Shown here: positions 25,660-34,800 of the stretch, piece after piece
Layout: every line of letters begins with the position of its first letter
How positions within the stretch are numbered: position 1 is the stretch's first letter
NCBI GenBank assembly: GCA_021733645.1
Contig: JAHREJ010000045.1
Span: forward strand, 1 to 36,345
From: Bacillus subtilis subsp. subtilis
GTDB taxonomy: Bacteria > Pseudomonadota > Gammaproteobacteria > Xanthomonadales > Xanthomonadaceae
DNA length: 36,345 nt
Direction of reading: 5' to 3'
Notes under the pieces: model-generated
The model's database searches: none
What the model was told of the DNA's origin: nothing
Seen by the model: the letters and a program-made list of their open reading frames with translations, nothing else
Made by a program: the position numbers and the translations under genes

Positions 25660-26322
25660 TCAGTCGCGCTTGCCGCGACGCGGCACATGCGCCAGCGCCC
25701 GCTCGTAGGCCGGCTGCAGCTCTTCCGGCGCGCCCACGTCGATGCCCATTTCGCGCACGCGGCCGTCCTTGAGGCTGTACACCCACCCGTGCACCATCAG
25801 CTTCTGCCCCCGTGCCCAGGCGTCCTGCACGATCGTCGAGCGGCAGGCGTTGACCACCTGCTCGATCACGTTCAGTTCGCACAGCCGCGCATGCTTCAGG
25901 TCCGGGTCTTCGATCGCATCCATGATCGCGGCATGTTTCTGCGCCACATCGCCCACGTGCCGCAGCCAGTTGTCGGCCAGCCCCACGCGGGTGTTGTGCA
26001 GGCTGGCATGCACGCCGCCGCAGCCGTAATGGCCCACGATCAGGATGTGCTTCACCTTCAACTGGTCCACCGCGTACTGGATCACGCTCAGGCAGTTGAG
26101 ATCGGTATGCACCACCACATTGGCCACGTTGCGGTGCACGAATACCTCGCCCGGTGCCATCCCGATGATCTGGTTGGCCGGCACGCGCGAATCCGAGCAG
26201 CCGATCCACAGGTATTCCGGATGCTGCTGCTTGGCCAGCTGGTGGAAGAATTCCGGATCTTCCTGTTCGATCCGGTCGGCCCATTCGCGGTTGTTCTGCA
26301 GCAGCTTGTGGATGTCTTTCAT
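25660..26322 (-). CDS. can: Beta-class carbonic anhydrase
   Basis: Cytoplasmic zinc enzyme interconverting CO2 and bicarbonate, 220 aa, the size of E. coli Can. The ligands sit at identical numbers: C42, D44 ([12 protein letters not shown]), H98 and C101 ([10 protein letters not shown]). The [14 protein letters not shown] block is also typical. It lies between the PaiB-like gene (75 bp upstream) and the dioxygenase (25 bp downstream), all on the minus strand, so it may be part of one longer transcript or have its own promoter in the 75-bp gap. Confidence 0.97.
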   Translation of the reverse strand: MKDIHKLLQNNREWADRIEQEDPEFFHQLAKQQHPEYLWIGCSDSRVPANQIIGMAPGEVFVHRNVANVVVHTDLNCLSVIQYAVDQLKVKHILIVGHYGCGGVHASLHNTRVGLADNWLRHVGDVAQKHAAIMDAIEDPDLKHARLCELNVIEQVVNACRSTIVQDAWARGQKLMVHGWVYSLKDGRVREMGIDVGAPEELQPAYERALAHVPRRGKRD

Positions 26323-26397
26323 GGTCCGGGTATCCGTGACGTAAGGTGGGGGCGGGCGCGGCCAGCCTGGCCACGTCGTCGCGGGAAACGGGGTAGG

Positions 26398-27033
26398 TCA
26401 GACGGCGGGATCGCCGTCGCGGCGCCAGCGCATCCACTGCGCCACCTCGTGCGAGGCCGGTGCATCCAGCGCGGTCAACGCATCGATCACGCCACGCTGG
26501 TTGGCCTGCGGGTGGTTCTGGCTCAGTTTCAACGCGATCTGCACCTGCGCGGGCCGGAAGCGGAACCCTACGATGCCTGCCAGCATGCGTTGCTGGCGAG
26601 GTTGGATCGGCAACAGGTCCCAATGGCCGCCGACCTGCGCTTCGTAATGCGCGCTCAGGCGGTCCAGCATTGCGATCATCGCGTCCGCATCGGTCACCAG
26701 CTCCAGCACGCCGCGCAGCTCGGCGGCGGCGTAGTTCCAGGTGGGCACGCGCGCCTGTGCGTCCTTGTCCGGATACCAGCCTGGCGACACATACGCGTGC
26801 GGGCCGTTCACCAGCAGCACGGCCGGGCCGGCGTGGCCCGCCTGCGGGTTGGGCCTGGCCCAATGACCTTCGATCAGGATGCCGTCTGCATCACGGCGGT
26901 ACACCACCGGCAGGCGCGTGGCCTGCGGGTAGCCATCGGCGCCGTTGGTCATCACGGTGACGAACGCATCGCGCGCCAGCAGCCGGTCCAGCCAGATCAG
27001 GTCGGTTTCGGCGAAGGCGGACGGGATGAACAT
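26398..27033 (-). CDS. PaiB-like FMN-binding protein
   Basis: Protein of 211 aa from the PaiB/FMN-binding negative regulator family (split-barrel flavin-binding fold). Recognisable segments are MFIPSAFAETDLIWLDRLLARDAF, the ATRLPVVYRRDADG strand, the GPHAYVSPGWYPDK block and VPTWNYAAAELRG. B. subtilis PaiB is linked to repression of sporulation and protease genes. In Gram-negative bacteria the family may simply bind a flavin or act as an oxidoreductase. There is no visible DNA-binding helix-turn-helix. It starts 6 bp after the preceding small gene, so they are cotranscribed. Confidence 0.88.
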   Translation of the reverse strand: MFIPSAFAETDLIWLDRLLARDAFVTVMTNGADGYPQATRLPVVYRRDADGILIEGHWARPNPQAGHAGPAVLLVNGPHAYVSPGWYPDKDAQARVPTWNYAAAELRGVLELVTDADAMIAMLDRLSAHYEAQVGGHWDLLPIQPRQQRMLAGIVGFRFRPAQVQIALKLSQNHPQANQRGVIDALTALDAPASHEVAQWMRWRRDGDPAV

Positions 27034-27039
27034 CGTCGG

Positions 27040-27354
27040 TTACGCGCGGGCGCCCAGGCTCTGCACCATGCGACCGTGCAGGTCGGCATCGCTGCCGCCC
27101 TGCGGCGGCTGCACTTCATGCAGCGAGAAGCCACGGATCAACGCGTCTTCTTCGTCCAGCCCGTCGTAGGCGACAAATTCGGCGTCGAACAGCTGCGAGC
27201 GGGCCGTGTCTTCGCTGTCGTAGCTGAGCGTGTTGCCGTCGCTGTCCAGCACTTCGGCGGTGCCGGCCGGACGGATCCGCAGGCGCGCCCAGATCAACGT
27301 ATTGCCCAGGCTGGCCAGGAACCACTCGTCGCGGTCGGGGGTGTTGTCGTTCAT
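27040..27354 (-). CDS. Small acidic conserved protein of unknown function
   Basis: A 104-aa cytoplasmic-looking protein with ATG at 27354, overlapping the stop of the membrane-protein gene by 4 bp (ATGA). The frame is open further upstream, but that part is antisense-like and lacks a likely start. It is rich in Asp and Glu and contains WFLASLGNTLIWARLRIRPAG and a repeated D-x-D-G-N-T-L-S pattern. There is no signal peptide or membrane segment. I do not recognise a family. The tight packing between a membrane protein and a PaiB-like protein implies a shared role or at least a shared transcript. Confidence 0.75.
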   Translation of the reverse strand: MNDNTPDRDEWFLASLGNTLIWARLRIRPAGTAEVLDSDGNTLSYDSEDTARSQLFDAEFVAYDGLDEEDALIRGFSLHEVQPPQGGSDADLHGRMVQSLGARA

Positions 27355-27656
27355 ATCAGTACCATCGAAAGCAGCCAGAGCAGGGCAGCCATGCCCAGTC
27401 CAGCCAGCAGGGTGAGCAGCGATATCCAGGCCGGCGTGGCCAGGCCACTGAGCGCGCGATCCGCGTTCTGGCGGTAGTTGCGCCCAAGCAGCCAGCGCAG
27501 CGCATCCGGGCGCAGGAACGCGCCGTTGCCGAAACGTTCGGCCAGGTGCGGATGGCGGTCGCGGATATGGATGAGCGTCAGCGGCCAGAAAATCACGAAG
27601 GCACTGAACCCGGCGATCGCCACGCCGACGAAACACAGCGCGAAGAACAGGGTCAT
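27351..27656 (-). CDS. Small two-helix membrane protein of unknown function
   Basis: A 101-aa protein with hydrophobic segments at about residues 3-30 (FFALCFVGVAIAGFSAFVIFWP) and 75-101 (WISLLTLLAGLGMAALLWLL). A basic, soluble stretch between them contains HIRDRHPHLAERFGNGAFLRPDALRWLLGRNYRQ. Both termini are probably on the same side of the membrane. It starts 24 bp after the asnS stop and overlaps the next gene by 4 bp. No family is recognised. Xanthomonad genomes probably carry orthologues, but that is not shown here. Confidence 0.75.
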   Translation of the reverse strand: MTLFFALCFVGVAIAGFSAFVIFWPLTLIHIRDRHPHLAERFGNGAFLRPDALRWLLGRNYRQNADRALSGLATPAWISLLTLLAGLGMAALLWLLSMVLI

Positions 27657-27680
27657 GGGTTCAGCACCTCCGGAGTGGGA

Positions 27681-29075
<1,395 letters not shown>

Positions 29076-29171
29076 GACTTGAATCCTCTATTGATCGACT
29101 CGATCTCTGAACGAGGAGTTTAACGGGTGCAGCGTTCTGCTTGCGAGGCATTTTTAGCCGCCGCGGACTCC

Positions 29172-29177
29172 TATAAT
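29172..29177 (+). promoter_or_regulatory. Consensus -10 box for the Fe-S carrier gene
   Basis: A perfect TATAAT lies 27 bp before the ATG at 29205, preceded by an AT-rich stretch GCATTTTTAG (29148-29157). No good -35 is found at 16-18 bp (the best is CATTTT at 29149-29154). An activator or an UP-like element could compensate. Confidence 0.5.
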
Positions 29178-29204
29178 GACCTCGATCCGCTGGAGTTGCC
29201 TGTC

Positions 29205-29543
29205 ATGGCTGTAAGCCTTACCCCTGTTGCCTTTGCCCGTGTGCAGAAGTTCGTCGCCCAGACCCCGGGCGCGCTGGGCCTGCGTTTCGGCGTTACCCGC
29301 ACCGGCTGCTCGGGCTGGGGCCACATCACCGACCTGGCTCGCGACGAGCGCCAGGGCGACACCGTGTTCGAGCAGGAAGGCGTGCGCATCTACGTGGATG
29401 CCGACAGCCTGGCGCTGGTGGACGGTACCGAGATCGACTTCGGCAAGCACGGGTTGAGCGAAACGTTCACGTTCAGGAACCCGAACGCCACCGCCGAATG
29501 CGGCTGCGGCGAGAGCTTCACCACCGAGGCCGACAAGGCCTGA
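29205..29543 (+). CDS. iscA: A-type iron-sulfur cluster carrier (IscA-like)
   Basis: Small cytoplasmic protein of 112 aa that holds and passes on Fe-S clusters or iron. I use the ATG at 29205 (MAVSLTPVAFARVQKF) with GGAG 9 nt upstream. The earlier in-frame ATG at 29127 lies before the -10 box. The three ligand cysteines are at C35 (TGCSGWG), C99 and C101 (ECGCGESF), exactly the IscA numbering. The residues after C35 (GWGHITD) differ from the common GMAYTLE type. There is no isc or suf gene next to it, so it stands as a solitary carrier gene and could equally be called ErpA-like. Confidence 0.9.
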   Translation: MAVSLTPVAFARVQKFVAQTPGALGLRFGVTRTGCSGWGHITDLARDERQGDTVFEQEGVRIYVDADSLALVDGTEIDFGKHGLSETFTFRNPNATAECGCGESFTTEADKA

Positions 29544-29570
29544 TGGCGGGGTGATAGGGGCCACCAGGCC
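29537..29570. other. Imperfect hairpin over the iscA stop codon
   Basis: GGCCTGATGGC (29537-29547) pairs with GCCACCAGGCC (29560-29570) with one mismatch. It spans the iscA TGA. With no T-run it may be a factor-dependent end or mRNA-stabilising hairpin before the rpsF promoter. Confidence 0.35.
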
Positions 29571-29578
29571 CGTCTGGC

Positions 29579-29607
29579 TTGCCGTGAATCCCTTCTGCTG
29601 GCATACT
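29579..29607 (+). promoter_or_regulatory. Sigma70 promoter for the rpsF operon
   Basis: -35 TTGCCG (29579-29584), a 17-bp spacer, and -10 CATACT (29602-29607). Each box matches consensus at four of six positions. The start would be near 29614, giving an untranslated leader of about 97 nt before rpsF. Confidence 0.5.
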
Positions 29608-29663
29608 TTGCGGCTTCCTGCCTGATTCCGGGCAGGACCCTTGCCCCACCGCGTTCACCTGCG

Positions 29664-29681
29664 GGGGGCTGTCCGGCCCCC
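29664..29681 (+). promoter_or_regulatory. Leader hairpin before rpsF, candidate S6:S18 site
   Basis: GGGGGC and GCCCCC (29664-29669, 29676-29681) form a 6-bp stem with loop TGTCCG, which displays CCG, 30 nt before the rpsF ATG. An S6:S18 complex is known to bind a CCG-containing motif in rpsF leaders of other bacteria and repress the operon. The likeness here is limited to a CCG in a strong hairpin. Confidence 0.35.
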
Positions 29682-29710
29682 AACGGGCCACATCCGAAAG
29701 GTAAAAACAC

Positions 29711-30148
29711 ATGAGTCGTCATTACGAAGTCGTGTTCCTGGTCCATCCGGACCAGAGCGAACAGGTCCCGGCCATGATCGAGCGCTACAAGTCGCTGGTC
29801 GAGAACGGCAGCGGCACCATCCACCGTCTGGAAGACTGGGGCCGTCGTCAGCTGGCCTACCCGATCCAGAACCTGGTGAAGGCCCACTACGTCATGCTCA
29901 ACATCGAGTGCGACCAGGCCGTGCTGAGCGAGCTGGTGGAAAGCTTCCGCTTCAACGACGCCGTGCTGCGCAACCTCGTCATCAAGCGTGACGAAGCTGA
30001 CACCGAGCAGTCGCTGATCATGAAGAGCAAGGACGAGAAGGGTGAGAAGCCCGAGCGTGGCGAGCGTCGTCGTCGTGATGACGCAGAAGGCGAAACCACC
30101 CCCGTCGCTGACACTGAAGCCGGCGAAGACGCCGCTTCGGCCGCTTAA
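29711..30148 (+). CDS. rpsF: 30S ribosomal protein S6
   Basis: Protein of the small-subunit platform that pairs with S18, 145 aa. It starts at the ATG 29711 behind [32 protein letters not shown] and [23 protein letters not shown] are unmistakable S6. The folded domain ends near residue 100. The last ~45 residues are a charged Arg/Glu/Asp/Ala tail ([12 protein letters not shown]). E. coli S6 also has an acidic tail, extended there by RimK, but no rimK is present here. rpsR follows after 11 bp, with no priB between them. Confidence 0.98.
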   Translation: MSRHYEVVFLVHPDQSEQVPAMIERYKSLVENGSGTIHRLEDWGRRQLAYPIQNLVKAHYVMLNIECDQAVLSELVESFRFNDAVLRNLVIKRDEADTEQSLIMKSKDEKGEKPERGERRRRDDAEGETTPVADTEAGEDAASAA

Positions 30149-30159
30149 GGAGCACTGAC

Positions 30160-30390
30160 ATGTCCAAGTTCTTCCGTCGCCGCAAGTTCTGCAAGTTCAC
30201 GGCCGAAGGTGTCAAGGAGATCGATTACAAGGATCTCAACACCCTGCGCCAGTACCTGACCGAGAACGGCAAGATCGTGCCGAGCCGCGTCACCGGTACC
30301 AAGTCGAAGTACCAGCGCCAGCTGGCAACGGCCGTCAAGCGCGCCCGTTTCCTGGCCCTGATCCCGTACACCGACAACCACGACATCTGA
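30160..30390 (+). CDS. rpsR: 30S ribosomal protein S18
   Basis: Basic 76-aa protein of the 30S platform, binding next to S6. The sequence [25 protein letters not shown], followed by [19 protein letters not shown] and [23 protein letters not shown], is a textbook S18. It begins 11 bp after rpsF behind AAGGAG, in the same operon. Confidence 0.98.
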   Translation: MSKFFRRRKFCKFTAEGVKEIDYKDLNTLRQYLTENGKIVPSRVTGTKSKYQRQLATAVKRARFLALIPYTDNHDI

Positions 30391-30395
30391 TGAAG

Positions 30396-30440
30396 GCGGG
30401 CGGCCTGACGGTCGCCGCTTTCGCGGACCTGGCCGCCCGC
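30396..30440 (+). other. Strong hairpin between rpsR and rplI
   Basis: The 10-bp arms GCGGGCGGCC (30396-30405) and GGCCGCCCGC (30431-30440) pair perfectly. Inside them a further CCGC-TTTC-GCGG hairpin with partial GGTC/ACC pairing forms. It begins 5 bp after the rpsR stop in the 154-bp gap and has no T-run. It could be an attenuator, a processing site or an mRNA-stability element separating S6/S18 from L9 expression. Confidence 0.55.
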
Positions 30441-30544
30441 GCTGCACAGCGTCGGGCGGTTTCACGGTCTGCCGTTCGGATATTCGGACAGCCATCGCTG
30501 CGGGGCCTGAGCCTCGCTAACGAATACATATTTGGAGCTACACC

Positions 30545-30997
30545 ATGAAGCTGATTCTTCTCCAGAAGGTCACCAACCTCGGCGGTCTGGGCGATCTGGT
30601 CGACGTGAAGCCGGGCTACGGCCGCAACTTCCTCGTCCCGACCGGCAAGGCCGTTCCGGCCACCACCACCAACGTGGCCGAGTTCGAAGCCAAGCGCGCC
30701 GACTACGAAGCCAAGGCCCAGTCGATCCACGCTGACGCCGAAGCCCGCAAGGCGTCGCTGGAAGGCAAGAGCGTCACCATCGCCGCCAATGCGTCGACGG
30801 AAGGCAAGCTGTACGGCTCGGTTGGCCCGCGCGACATCGCCGAAGCCTTCACCAAGGCCGGCCTGCCGCTGGAAAAGAGCGAAGTGATCCTGGGCGAAGG
30901 CGCCTTCCGCAACGTGGGCGAGTACGAGGTGATCGTTCACCTGCACGCCGACGTCGAAACCACCGTCAAGGTGGTGGTGGAAGCCGAAAAGGCCTGA
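30545..30997 (+). CDS. rplI: 50S ribosomal protein L9
   Basis: Large-subunit protein binding 23S rRNA near the L1 stalk, 150 aa as usual. The N-terminal signature [26 protein letters not shown] is complete. The long connecting helix (about 40-75) and the C-terminal domain ([25 protein letters not shown]) follow. The RBS GGAG lies before the ATG at 30545. The 154-bp gap from rpsR, with its large hairpin, suggests regulation separate from rpsF-rpsR. dnaB, which often follows rplI elsewhere, does not follow here. Confidence 0.98.
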   Translation: MKLILLQKVTNLGGLGDLVDVKPGYGRNFLVPTGKAVPATTTNVAEFEAKRADYEAKAQSIHADAEARKASLEGKSVTIAANASTEGKLYGSVGPRDIAEAFTKAGLPLEKSEVILGEGAFRNVGEYEVIVHLHADVETTVKVVVEAEKA

Positions 30998-31025
30998 TTC
31001 CTGCCGAAAGGCTGGAGTCACTGAA

Positions 31026-31053
31026 ACGGGTGCCCGCGAGGGTGCCCGTTTTT
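31026..31053 (+). terminator. Intrinsic terminator of the rpsF-rpsR-rplI operon
   Basis: ACGGGTGCCC (31026-31035) pairs with GGGTGCCCGT (31040-31049). The two central pairs are G-U wobbles in RNA, and the loop is the stable GNRA tetraloop GCGA. A TTTTT run follows. It lies 29 bp after the rplI stop. Confidence 0.88.
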
Positions 31054-31075
31054 GTATGTGGGGGTTTTGGTTTTT

Positions 31076-31099
31076 AAAAGCTCAAAAGCTCAAAAGCTT
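31076..31099. repeat. 8-bp tandem repeat, three units
   Basis: AAAAGCTC, AAAAGCTC, AAAAGCTT, followed by GAAGCTTGAA. This AT-rich stretch stands out in GC-rich DNA directly after the rplI terminator. The unit count could vary between strains. Confidence 0.7.
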
Positions 31100-31151
31100 G
31101 AAGCTTGAATCCAGATCAACGGCAGGGGCCGGCGCTTTGGTTCTTCCGGTG

Positions 31152-31262
31152 AGAGGGTGTCGGGCGGCCTTGGCCGGGACACGCCGTAAATCCATCCCTG
31201 GAGGCTCGTGGGCGCCATCCATGGCGCCCAACGGTCCCGGCCAAGGCCACCCGACACCCTCT
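31152..31262. repeat. Long composite palindrome LP3
   Basis: The 29-bp arms (31152-31180 and 31234-31262) match at 28 positions. They enclose the core GGCGCCATCCATGGCGCC (31211-31228), extended to a 10-bp stem (31209-31230). A 30-nt spacer on the left carries a second small hairpin, TCCA-TCCC-TGGA (31191-31202). The arm sequence differs almost completely from LP1, LP2 and LP4 apart from the inner GGGAC/GTCCC, yet remains self-complementary. Confidence 0.9.
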
Positions 31263-31285
31263 GCCAGGATGTGCGATGCGGGCGG

Positions 31286-31309
31286 ATAGAGCCACGTCAT
31301 GCGTGGCTG
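31286..31309 (+). repeat. SMAG-like REP palindrome (variant head ATAG)
   Basis: ATAGAGCC head followed by AGCCACG-TCATG-CGTGGCT, a 7-bp hairpin. It matches the second copy at 31353 except for the head and loop. It lies between LP3 and LP4. Confidence 0.7.
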
Positions 31310-31352
31310 GGGAATGAAGCGGTCGGTGGGATTGCGTGATGGGTGGGGTGGG

Positions 31353-31377
31353 GTAGAGCCACGCGATGCGTGGCTGC
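31353..31377 (+). repeat. SMAG (GTAG) REP palindrome
   Basis: GTAGAGCC head with AGCCACGC-GAT-GCGTGGCT, an 8-bp hairpin. It is in direct orientation 67 bp after the preceding copy. The GTAG head plus palindrome is the described form of S. maltophilia SMAG repeats. Confidence 0.8.
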
Positions 31378-31514
31378 TATTCGCTCCTGCACCTCTCAAC
31401 GCACCGCAAACCTGACGCTCTTTACCTGGACGCTCCCGAACGGATGGCGGCGCAGCCTGACGCCAAAAAGCCGGCTTCGGCATTTCCCCTGCGCACCGAC
31501 CCATTGTGGACGGT

Positions 31515-31613
31515 CGGGGTGGGTGGGGTCGCGGGACCGTTGGGCGCCATGGATGGCGCCCACGAGCCCCCATGGATGGGTTTACGGCGTGTCCCGCGAC
31601 CCCACCCACCCCG
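31515..31613. repeat. Long composite palindrome LP4, inverted relative to LP3
   Basis: Perfect 23-bp arms (31515-31537 and 31591-31613) enclose the core GGCGCCATGGATGGCGCC (31543-31560), extended to a 10-bp stem (31541-31562). A 30-nt spacer carries a second perfect hairpin, CCCAT-GG-ATGGG (31569-31580). The interior is nearly identical to the reverse complement of LP3, while the outer arms are unrelated to those of LP3. Of the 875-bp gap 30998-31872, the remainder holds only the terminator, tandem repeats, two SMAG copies and a possible smc -10 box. Confidence 0.9.
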
Positions 31614-31651
31614 GCCGCCCAGCCGAAGCCGACGCACCAGGCCTTTGCTCC

Positions 31652-31675
31652 GGCTCCAGCTCTGGCTCCAGCTCT
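31652..31675. repeat. 12-bp tandem duplication
   Basis: GGCTCCAGCTCT occurs twice head to tail (31652-31663, 31664-31675) in the non-coding region upstream of smc. No function is evident. Confidence 0.6.
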
Positions 31676-31739
31676 GGACCTTGCTCTTCGCCTCCAACCC
31701 AAACCCAACCCCCTCCCGCCCGTGGAACACCGGCCCCGT

Positions 31740-31745
31740 TATACT
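31740..31745 (+). promoter_or_regulatory. Possible -10 box for smc
   Basis: TATACT (five of six consensus positions), 127 bp before the smc start, in a region otherwise poor in T and A. No matching -35 is visible at 16-18 bp, so confidence is low. Confidence 0.3.
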
Positions 31746-31872
31746 CAGGCTATCGCGTCGCCCTTGGGGCCATTGAAACCCAGCAACATCAATGGCTTGA
31801 GGGTGGGAATCGCCCCGACATCCACCTTGGCGGGGGTCGCTTCAGGCCCTTGCCCCGGAAACCAACCCCGCC

Positions 31873-34800
31873 ATGCGTCTGTCCACGATCAAGCTGTCCG
31901 GCTTCAAGTCCTTCGTCGATCCGACCACGCTGCACCTGCCGACCAACATGACCGGCGTGGTGGGGCCCAATGGCTGTGGCAAATCCAACATCATCGACGC
32001 CGTGCGCTGGGTCATGGGCGAAAGCTCGGCCAGCCGCCTGCGCGGCGACTCGCTCACCGACGTCATCTTCTCCGGCTCGTCGGCGCGCAAGCCGGTGTCC
32101 CAGGCCACCGTCGAACTCATCTTCGACAATACCGACCACACCATTTCCGGCGAGTACGCCTCGTTCAACGAAATCTCGGTCAAGCGCCAGGTCAGCCGCG
32201 ACGGCAGCAGCAACTACTATCTCAACGGCACCAAATGCCGCCGCCGCGACATCACCGACCTGTTCCTGGGTACCGGCCTGGGGCCGCGCAGCTACTCCAT
32301 CATCGAACAGGGCATGATCAGCCAGATCATCGAAGCGCGCCCCGAAGACCTGCGCGTGTACCTGGAAGAGGCCGCCGGCATCTCCAAGTACAAGGAACGC
32401 CGCAAGGAAACCGAAACCCGCATCCGGCATACCCGTGAAAACCTGGATCGCCTGGGCGACCTGCGTGATGAAATCGGCAAACAGCTCGAACACCTCAAGC
32501 GCCAGGCGCGCCAGGCCGAGCAGTACCAGGCCCTGCAGGAAGAGCGCCGGGTCAAGGACGCCGAGTGGAAGGCGCTGGAATACCGTGGCCTGGACGGTCG
32601 CCTGGGCGGCCTGCGCGAAGCGCTGTCGCAGGAAGAAACCCGCCTGCAGCAGTTCATCGCCGAACAGCGCGACGCCGAGGCCCGCATCGAAACCAGCCGC
32701 GTGCGCCGCGAAGAAGCCGCCGATGCGCTCAGCACCGCGCAGGCGGAGGTGTACCAGGTGGGCAGTACGCTGGCCCGCCTGGAACAGCAGATCCAGCATC
32801 AACGCGAGATGTCGCAGCGCTTGAACAAGGCGCGCGACGAGGCCCAGCAGGCTTTGGACGAACTGGGCCAGCACATCAGCGGCGATCAAGCCAAGTTGAT
32901 GGTCCTGCGCGAAGCGGTGGACGAGGCCGCGCCGCGCCTGGAGCAGCTGCAGGAAGAAAACGAAATCAAGCAGGAAGCCCTGCGCGATGCCGAAGCCCGC
33001 CTGGCGGACTGGCAGCAGCGTTGGGAAGCGCATACCCGCAGCACCTCTGAAGCCTCGCGCGCCGGTGAAGTCGAACGCACCCGCGTGGATTACCTGGACC
33101 GCCAGGTACTGGAAGCCGATCGCCGCCGCGAAGCGCTCAGTGCCGAGCGCACCGGTCTGGACCTGGATGCGCTGGCCGAGGTGTTTGAAGCACTGCACCT
33201 GCAGCACCAGACGCAGAAGGAATCGCTGGACGGGCTCAACGAACAGGTCGAAGAACGCAAGCAGGCCGTGGCTGCCCTGCAGGACCGCCAGCGCAGCGGG
33301 CAGACCGAACTGGCCGAGATCCGCAAGCAGGCCCAGGCCGCGCGCGGCCGCCTGTCGTCGCTGGAAACCCTGCAGCAGGCCGCGCTTGGCCAGGAGCAGG
33401 GCGCGGCGGTGGCGTGGTTGAAGTCACGCAGGCTGGATTCGGGTGCGCGCGTCGGCGAGCGTCTCACCGTGGAAAGCGGCTGGGAAAACGCGGTCGAAAG
33501 CGCACTTGGTCAGTTGATCGAAGGCGTGCTGGTGGACGCGCCCGAGCAGCTGGTCAGCGAGCTGGCCGAACTTGGCGACGGTCGTATCGCGCTGGTGTCC
33601 GACCGTCAGGAAGCGCTCACCGTAGCGCCCACCTCGCTGGCGGCCAAGGTGCAGGGGCCAACCGCGATCCGCCGCCTGCTGGCGCGCCTCCACGCGGCCG
33701 ACGACCTCGATGCCGCCCGCGCACTGCAGCCCTCGCTGGCCGAAGGCGATTCGGTGATTACCCGCGGTGGCGAACGCCTGGGTGATGGCTGGGTGCGCGT
33801 GTCGCGTTCCGGTGCGGCCAAGCAGGGCGCGCTGCTGCGCGAACGCGACATTGTCACCCTGCGTGGGCAGATCGATACGCTGCAGGAACGTGAAGCCGAA
33901 CTCGAACAGCAGCTGTCGGCCTTCCGTGAGCAGCTGCTGGCCGGTGAACAGCAGCGCGAAGACGTGCAGCGCCAGTTGTACCTGGCCCACCGCAGCGTGT
34001 CCGAACTGGGGGGGCAGCTGCAGAGCCAGCAGGGCAAGGTGGAGGCCGCCCGCACGCGCATCGACCGCATCGAAGGCGAACTGGTGCAACTGCTGGAGAC
34101 CCTGGACGCCGGCCGCGAGCAGGTGCGCGAGGCGCGCGCGCGCCTGGATGACGCGGTCACCAGCATGGGCGACCTGGAGGCGGTGCGTTCGGCGCTGGAA
34201 GGCGAACGCCGCCAGTTCACCGACGCGCGCGACCAGGCCCGCGACCACGCCCGCAACGTGCGCGAAAGTGCGCATTCGCTGGCGCTCACCCTGGAATCGC
34301 AACGCACCCAGATCACCTCACTGAGCCAGGCGCTGGAGCGCATGAGCAGCCAGCGCGGCCAGCTCGATACCCGCCTGGGTGAGCTGCATTCGCAGCTGGA
34401 CCAAGGCGATTCGCCGGTGCAGACCCTGCAGGCCGAGCACCAGAACGCGCTCAGTGAACGCGTCCGCGCCGACCGCGTACTGGGCGAGGCGCGCACCCTG
34501 CTGGACGGCATCGACGCCGAACTGCGCACCTTCGAACAGACCCGGCACAAGCGCGACGAACAGGCGCTGGCCCAGCGTGAGCGCATTTCACAGCGCAAGC
34601 TCGACCAGCAGGCGCTGGTGTTGAGCGCCGACCAGCTGGCCGCGTCGGTGGAAAAGGCCGGGTTCGTGTTGCTGGACGTGATCAACAGCCTGCCCGACGA
34701 GGCGCGCGTGACCGAATGGGAACAATCGGTGCACCAGATCGACGGGCGCATGCGCCGGCTGGAGCCGGTCAACCTGGCTGCGATCCAGGAGTACGGCGAA

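Noticed and set aside
31082..32438. Several 100-300 codon frames across LP3/LP4 with similar peptide motifs on different copies
   Set aside because: The shared peptides (for example GSRDT...HPWR) are just the palindrome translated. The frames run on as shadows of smc and lack a ribosome site.
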